Assembly (NCBI GenBank): GCA_031287245.1
Contig: JAITTD010000315.1
Span: forward strand, 1 to 9,330
DNA from: Bacteroidales bacterium
GTDB lineage: Bacteria; Bacteroidota; Bacteroidia; Bacteroidales; UBA4181
Length of the DNA stretch: 9,330 nt
Direction: 5' to 3'
Shown here in pieces: positions 5,528 to 9,330 of this stretch. Numbering within the stretch: position 1 is the first letter of the stretch; the number at the start of each line of letters is the position of its first letter. The notes beneath the pieces are model-generated. The model had not been told where the DNA came from. It searched no databases and worked only from the letters and a program-made list of their open reading frames with translations. The position numbers and the translations under genes are program-made.

Positions 5528-7357
5528 ATGAAATACCGTTTATTACTTGTCTGTACTTCTGTTTTCCTTGCCGGATGCGCGAAAACCGGCTCCGAATCGC
5601 TCAAAAAAGTGGCGCAGGTTGATTTTTCGCACGTGAAAATTAGCGATCACTTTTGGACGCCACGACTGCAAAGCCATGCCACCACCACTTTGGCTGTTTG
5701 CATCGACCAGATTGAAAATCAGACAGGGCGGATACAGAACTTTGAGAATGCTGCCAAAGGCGAAGGGAAGCATTCGGGGATTTATTTCGATGATTCCGAC
5801 GTTTATAAGGCGCTTGAAGGCATCGCCTATACCCTCAAAAACAATCCCAATCCCGAATTGGAAAAGAAAGCGGACGAATGGATAGATAAATTTGCCGCTG
5901 CCCAACAACCGGACGGCTACATCAATACGTTCTACACCTTGACCGGTTTGGAAAAGCGCTGGTCGGACATGGATATGCACGAAATGTACTGCGCGGGACA
6001 CATGACAGAGGCGGCAGTCGCCTATTATCAGGCAACAGGGAAGCGCAAACTGCTGGATGTCGCTGTTAAAATGGCAAACCACATGATGGATACCTTCGGA
6101 CCCGAAAAGCGTCACTGGGTGCCCGGGCATGAAGAGATTGAACTGGCGCTGGTCAAACTGTATCAGGCAACCGGCGATGCGCGTTACCTTGATTTCGCCA
6201 ACTGGCTGCTGGAAGAACGCGGTCATGGACACGGCAACAAGAACTGGAGCACCGTTTACCATCAGGATGATGCGCCTGTTCGCGATATGAAGGATATTGC
6301 AGGGCACGCCGTTCGTGCAATGTACCTGTATTGCGGCATGGCAGACGTGGCAGCGCTCAAAAACGATACCGGATATGTGGATGCGATGCACCGCCTGTGG
6401 GATGATGTGGTGCTGCGCAATATGTACATCACGGGCGGCATCGGCTCTTCCCGCCACAACGAAGGTTTTACGGAAGACTACGACCTGCCGAACTACGACG
6501 CCTATTGCGAAACCTGCGCGTCGGTGGGGATGGTTTACTGGAACTCGCGAATGAACGGGTTTACCGGCGATGCAAAATATATGGACGTGTTGGAACGTTC
6601 CATGTACAACGGCGCACTGGCGGGCATTTCCTTAGCCGGCGACCGCTTTTTCTACGTTAATCCGCTGGCTTCAAAGGGCGCCCACCATCGACAGGCTTGG
6701 TACGGTTGCGCTTGCTGCCCCAGTCAGGTGTCCCGTTTTGTACCGTCCATCGGCAATTATATCTATGGAACCTCAGCCGACGCCGTTTGGGTGAACCTGT
6801 ATATCGGCAATAGCGCCGAGTTCAAAATCGGAAAAGAACAGGTAAAATTGCTGCAGGAAACGGATTATCCGTGGGACGGAACAGTGAAACTGACCATACA
6901 GTCGCCTTTGAAAAAGGAGGTCAGGCTGCGTATTCCGGCATGGTGCAAGGCATACTCTATCACGATAAACGATGAAAAACAAGACGTTCTGAACATTCAA
7001 TCCGGCTACGCCGTGCTAAGCCGCAAGTGGAAAACCGGCGACCTGATTACACTTCATCTGGAGATGCCCGTCGAATTAGTGGCTGCTGATTCCCGCGTGA
7101 AGGAAAACATCGGCAAACGGGCTGTCCAGCGCGGACCTGTTGTTTACTGCGCAGAATCCATTGATAACCCACAGGACTTTGATAAACTAAAACTTTCGCC
7201 CGCCACACAATTTACCGCCGTTTACGAACCGTCGGTGTTGAATGGGGTAACGCTTGTAAAAGCCCTTGCCGACGGGCAAAATATCAGTCTGATACCCTAC
7301 TATGCGTGGGACAACCGCGAAGCAGGCGAAATGAAAGTGTGGATTGACTACGAATAG
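5528..7357 (+). CDS. GH127 (DUF1680) beta-L-arabinofuranosidase-like lipoprotein
   Basis: A 609-residue glycoside hydrolase expected to release L-arabinofuranose from beta-linked arabinosides in plant glycans. The N-terminus is a lipoprotein signal ending in the lipobox LAGC, so Cys17 would be lipidated. The residues after it (AKTGSES) are not acidic, which suggests a periplasmic rather than surface location. The (alpha/alpha)6 catalytic core covers about 30-415, with beta-sandwich regions after it. The GH127 active site is intact. Glu312 (NEGF) matches the general acid/base. Glu328 and Cys330 (CETCASVG) and Cys396-Cys397 (GCACCP) match the zinc ligands, and Cys396 is the expected nucleophile. 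The Glu312-Glu328 spacing of 16 equals that of the characterised Bifidobacterium enzyme. No SusC/SusD, regulator or other glycosidase is nearby, so its exact substrate is open; GH146 is a related alternative. Confidence 0.92.
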   Translation: MKYRLLLVCTSVFLAGCAKTGSESLKKVAQVDFSHVKISDHFWTPRLQSHATTTLAVCIDQIENQTGRIQNFENAAKGEGKHSGIYFDDSDVYKALEGIAYTLKNNPNPELEKKADEWIDKFAAAQQPDGYINTFYTLTGLEKRWSDMDMHEMYCAGHMTEAAVAYYQATGKRKLLDVAVKMANHMMDTFGPEKRHWVPGHEEIELALVKLYQATGDARYLDFANWLLEERGHGHGNKNWSTVYHQDDAPVRDMKDIAGHAVRAMYLYCGMADVAALKNDTGYVDAMHRLWDDVVLRNMYITGGIGSSRHNEGFTEDYDLPNYDAYCETCASVGMVYWNSRMNGFTGDAKYMDVLERSMYNGALAGISLAGDRFFYVNPLASKGAHHRQAWYGCACCPSQVSRFVPSIGNYIYGTSADAVWVNLYIGNSAEFKIGKEQVKLLQETDYPWDGTVKLTIQSPLKKEVRLRIPAWCKAYSITINDEKQDVLNIQSGYAVLSRKWKTGDLITLHLEMPVELVAADSRVKENIGKRAVQRGPVVYCAESIDNPQDFDKLKLSPATQFTAVYEPSVLNGVTLVKALADGQNISLIPYYAWDNREAGEMKVWIDYE

Positions 7358-8592
7358 GAGCCTTTCAGTTTTTGTATCCGCAGCAACAGGGTGGGATGCG
7401 AATAATGGAAAAAAACGTGGAAAGGATGCGGCGTAAGGTTGGAGAGATTGTTGTGCGAAAGTTTCTTCAAGGCGCCGATCAAAGCGTCTGCCTTACCAAA
7501 CCGACCGGCAAAGGCATCTGCCTGGTATTCATGTTTCCGTGATAAGACATTCATGCCCAAGCCTGTGAATATGGATATGGGCGTGTAGAGAATCCCAAAA
7601 GCAATCAATCCGATGTGAAAACCGGCAACATTCACCCCCAAAGACTGCGACAGCACATGCTGCGACACACAAAGCGAGAAAATATAGAGCATCACGCCCG
7701 ACTGTATTACCGACAAAATCATGGATGTGACGATGTGTTTCTTTCGATAGTGCCCTATTTCGTGCAGCAATACCGCTGCAATTTCGTCAACAGACAACTC
7801 TTTGATGAGTGTGTCGTAGAGTACGATGCGTTTTTTCCGCCCCATACCGGTAAAATACGCATTGGCTTTCGTTGACCGTTTCGACCCGTCGATAGTGTAA
7901 ATCCTGTCCAGTTGGAAGCCTGCCGCATCGGCTTGCTGCATGATGGCAGTTTTCAGTTCGCCATCTTCCAACGGCGTTTGCTTGTTGAACAGCGGAACGA
8001 TCAACGAAGAATAAAAAGCCGCCATGAACAGCGAGAAGACGGTCATCAAAATCCACGTCCACACCCAAAACCAGTCTGTGGTAAGATGGTAGAACCAGAC
8101 GACAAGCGCCAAAATACCGCCGCCGATGATAGCGGTCAACAGCAAATTTTTGATGGTATCTGTTATATAGAGTTGAGGTGTGGTTGTGCTGAATCCGTAT
8201 TTTTTTTCCAGCACAAACGTGTGGTAAACGGAAAACGGCGTGTTGAGCAATTGCAGCGCCACGCCCAAAATAGCGAAGAAGATGATGGGTTGCAGTATGT
8301 AATGCGTACTGCACGAGGCAGCAAGACGATCAACATAAGCGAATCCATCCCAAAACAGCATCAGCAGAATGATGATGAGGTTTGCCGTAGAGACTGTGAA
8401 CCCAAAACGAATATTCCCCTTCTCGTATTGCTGCGATTGCCGGTGTTTTGCACTGTCATAAATATCGCTCAACTCCGAAGGCAGTTTTTCCGACAAATTT
8501 TTCAGGTTGAGATACTCCAGCCAACTTTCAAACAGAAAATGGATGACGAGAATCGCAACGATGATGATAAAAATAATTTGAGAAGCAGTCAT
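7348..8592 (-). CDS. M48 family (Ste24-type) membrane zinc metalloprotease
   Basis: A 414-residue multipass membrane protease related to Ste24/CAAX prenyl protease. Bacteria have no known prenyl-protein substrates, so it probably takes part in membrane protein or envelope quality control. Hydrophobic segments lie at about residues 4-24, 67-81, 99-120, 150-170, 174-198, 287-310 and 322-342. The zinc site is complete: HEIGH at 277-281 with catalytic Glu278, and the third ligand Glu355 in SRKHEYQADAFA. The Ste24 signatures DGSKRSTKANAYFTG (235-249) and SHPTLLLRI near the C-terminus are present. The frame opens at a TTG (8625), but that would put a polar leader before the first helix, so the ATG at 8592 is chosen. 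Its stop overlaps the end of the GH127 gene by 10 bases. I could not find a clear promoter in front of it; it may be read from the lipoprotein gene upstream. Confidence 0.93.
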   Translation of the reverse strand: MTASQIIFIIIVAILVIHFLFESWLEYLNLKNLSEKLPSELSDIYDSAKHRQSQQYEKGNIRFGFTVSTANLIIILLMLFWDGFAYVDRLAASCSTHYILQPIIFFAILGVALQLLNTPFSVYHTFVLEKKYGFSTTTPQLYITDTIKNLLLTAIIGGGILALVVWFYHLTTDWFWVWTWILMTVFSLFMAAFYSSLIVPLFNKQTPLEDGELKTAIMQQADAAGFQLDRIYTIDGSKRSTKANAYFTGMGRKKRIVLYDTLIKELSVDEIAAVLLHEIGHYRKKHIVTSMILSVIQSGVMLYIFSLCVSQHVLSQSLGVNVAGFHIGLIAFGILYTPISIFTGLGMNVLSRKHEYQADAFAGRFGKADALIGALKKLSHNNLSNLTPHPFHVFFHYSHPTLLLRIQKLKGSYS

Positions 8593-8625
8593 GGGATGAA
8601 TATTTTGCAGGTAATAATACAACAA

Positions 8626-8663
8626 ATCTTTTTGCGTAAAAAAAACTTTCTACGCAAAAAGAT
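8626..8663. terminator. 13-bp perfect inverted repeat between two genes
   Basis: ATCTTTTTGCGTA at 8626-8638 is the exact reverse complement of 8651-8663, with a 12-base loop. It lies 34 bases after the lipoprotein stop codon and 33 bases before the protease ATG, on the minus strand. It may be a terminator for the lipoprotein transcript, since T-rich sequence follows, but there is no clean T run. A leader structure or protein-binding site for the protease gene is the alternative. Confidence 0.45.
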
Positions 8664-8697
8664 GATTGTATTGTTCTTTAAAAGGACTTCGGCAATA

Positions 8698-9243
8698 TTA
8701 TTGCTTCGTTCCGGTATAATTCAAATTGACCTGACTGGCTAACATCGATATGGTTAAATTTGCCTTATTGGAAGCAAATGAGCCTGTTATCGAAACAGGA
8801 ACATCCTTGTAGATGCCATTAGCATCCGGCTTACCTAATAGAGCCTCCAATGATGGTAGAAACGCCTCAGGCACCAAAGGTGCAAGCGCCGCAGCAGGTA
8901 AATCAATCTTGGCTTCTCCATTGATGGAGGACTTGCCATCCGTTGAAACCTTGGAAGAACTGTTAATATCGAAAGGGATACCTTGTCCACCAACAGTAAC
9001 TGTCAATTTCGCAGCCAACAGCACATGATTTTCAGCGTCTCGTGTCACTGTTATGATAACATCTTCCACTTTCTCTATCTCAGCACCAGTGAACTCAACT
9101 TTGCCGGTGACATCCCCTTTGTAACTTCCAGCAATTTCTGCTGCATAATCCTTGTCTTCCTTGTCTTTGTCCTTACAGGAATTGAATCCGATTGCCAATG
9201 CCGGAACCAGCAATAAACCGAATAAAAAATTCTTTACATTCAT
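8698..9243 (-). CDS. Small calycin-like lipoprotein of unknown function
   Basis: A 181-residue lipoprotein. The signal peptide ends in FNSC, with Cys23 as the lipidation site. The stretch after it, KDKDKEDKD, is strongly charged and resembles the acidic lipoprotein export signals that send Bacteroidota lipoproteins to the cell surface; surface exposure is therefore an inference. From about residue 35 it runs IAGSYKGDVTGKVEF, then alternating beta strands, and ends VNLNYTGTKQ. This pattern fits the Bacteroidota calycin-like (beta-barrel) lipoprotein families, which have no assigned function. A proline- and alanine-rich insertion lies at about 115-140. It starts at an ATG about 25 bases after the predicted transcription start. 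The family call is from pattern memory and moderately sure; the lipoprotein nature is much surer. Confidence 0.85.
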   Translation of the reverse strand: MNVKNFLFGLLLVPALAIGFNSCKDKDKEDKDYAAEIAGSYKGDVTGKVEFTGAEIEKVEDVIITVTRDAENHVLLAAKLTVTVGGQGIPFDINSSSKVSTDGKSSINGEAKIDLPAAALAPLVPEAFLPSLEALLGKPDANGIYKDVPVSITGSFASNKANLTISMLASQVNLNYTGTKQ

Positions 9244-9274
9244 ATTATATATATTTAAGTTTTAAAATAATGGT

Positions 9275-9306
9275 GCAAAAGTAGATAAAATTTTTCAGAT
9301 CTCCAA
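9275..9306 (-). promoter_or_regulatory. Bacteroidota-type promoter for the calycin-like lipoprotein
   Basis: On the minus strand TTG (9306-9304), a 20-base spacer and TACTTTTG (9283-9276), then C, fit the Bacteroidota promoter consensus well. Transcription should begin near 9270, giving an AT-rich leader of about 25 bases with no Shine-Dalgarno sequence. Confidence 0.62.
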
Positions 9307-9330
9307 GCGCGCGGCATAAAAAAGTTTTTT

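Noticed and set aside
5543..6457. A 304-residue minus-strand open frame opposite the GH127 gene
   Set aside because: It overlaps the catalytic domain of a clear enzyme on the other strand and reads as a His/Cys-rich shadow with no recognisable domain.
8593..8625. Eleven-residue N-terminal extension of the M48 protease from a TTG
   Set aside because: The extension is polar and tyrosine-rich before the first membrane helix, and an in-frame ATG at 8592 starts directly at the helix.
7912..8742. A 276-residue plus-strand open frame opposite the M48 gene
   Set aside because: It is the antisense of membrane helices and the zinc site, is rich in Gln/Arg as expected for such a shadow, and runs across an intergenic hairpin.
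1..9330. Search for a new defence, mobile or biosynthetic system
   Set aside because: All sizeable genes fall in known families with separate roles. There are no transposases, integrases, toxin-antitoxin pairs, reverse transcriptases or effector-like proteins visible.

Overview
The window looks like chromosomal DNA of a Bacteroidota bacterium, most likely order Bacteroidales. The evidence is the Bacteroidota-type promoter signature (TTG about 19-21 bases upstream of TAnnTTTG) before four transcription units, the near absence of Shine-Dalgarno sequences, the BatD/BatE pair, a Bacteroidales-style histidine kinase, a GH127 lipoprotein and a small calycin-like lipoprotein. I cannot assign family or genus from the sequence alone.

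Layout from left to right. Positions 1-185 hold at most the tail of a left-hand gene and a perfect 7-bp tandem repeat array. A minus-strand block follows and is transcribed right to left: cinA (5210-3975), batD (3899-2082), batE (2085-1333) and a membrane sensor histidine kinase (1328-186). batD and batE share an ATGA junction and the kinase starts 4 bases after batE, so the last three form a tight operon with its own promoter before batD. Between cinA and the next gene (5211-5527) lies a divergent intergenic region. It contains the cinA promoter, a GC-rich array of 21-bp hairpin-forming repeats ending in a terminator-like T run, an AT-rich 17-bp inverted repeat, and a promoter for the rightward gene. 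That gene (5528-7357) encodes a GH127 beta-L-arabinofuranosidase-like lipoprotein. It converges on, and overlaps by 10 bp, a minus-strand M48/Ste24-type membrane metalloprotease (8592-7348). A 13-bp perfect inverted repeat separates the protease from a calycin-like lipoprotein gene (9243-8698) that has its own promoter.

How the genes relate: the bat-kinase operon concerns the cell envelope. BatD and BatE are membrane-anchored, extracytoplasmic proteins of the aerotolerance (Bat) system, and the kinase senses an extracytoplasmic or membrane signal. CinA is a housekeeping nucleotide/pyridine repair enzyme that may read through into batD. The GH127 enzyme, the protease and the small lipoprotein look like independent units. 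No mobile element, CRISPR array, tRNA or rRNA is visible.

I found no convincing new multi-gene system. The most unusual items are the 21-bp hairpin array, the shared GARTTAY repeat family at both intergenic sites, and a batDE pair detached from moxR/batA/batB/batC and coupled to a kinase.
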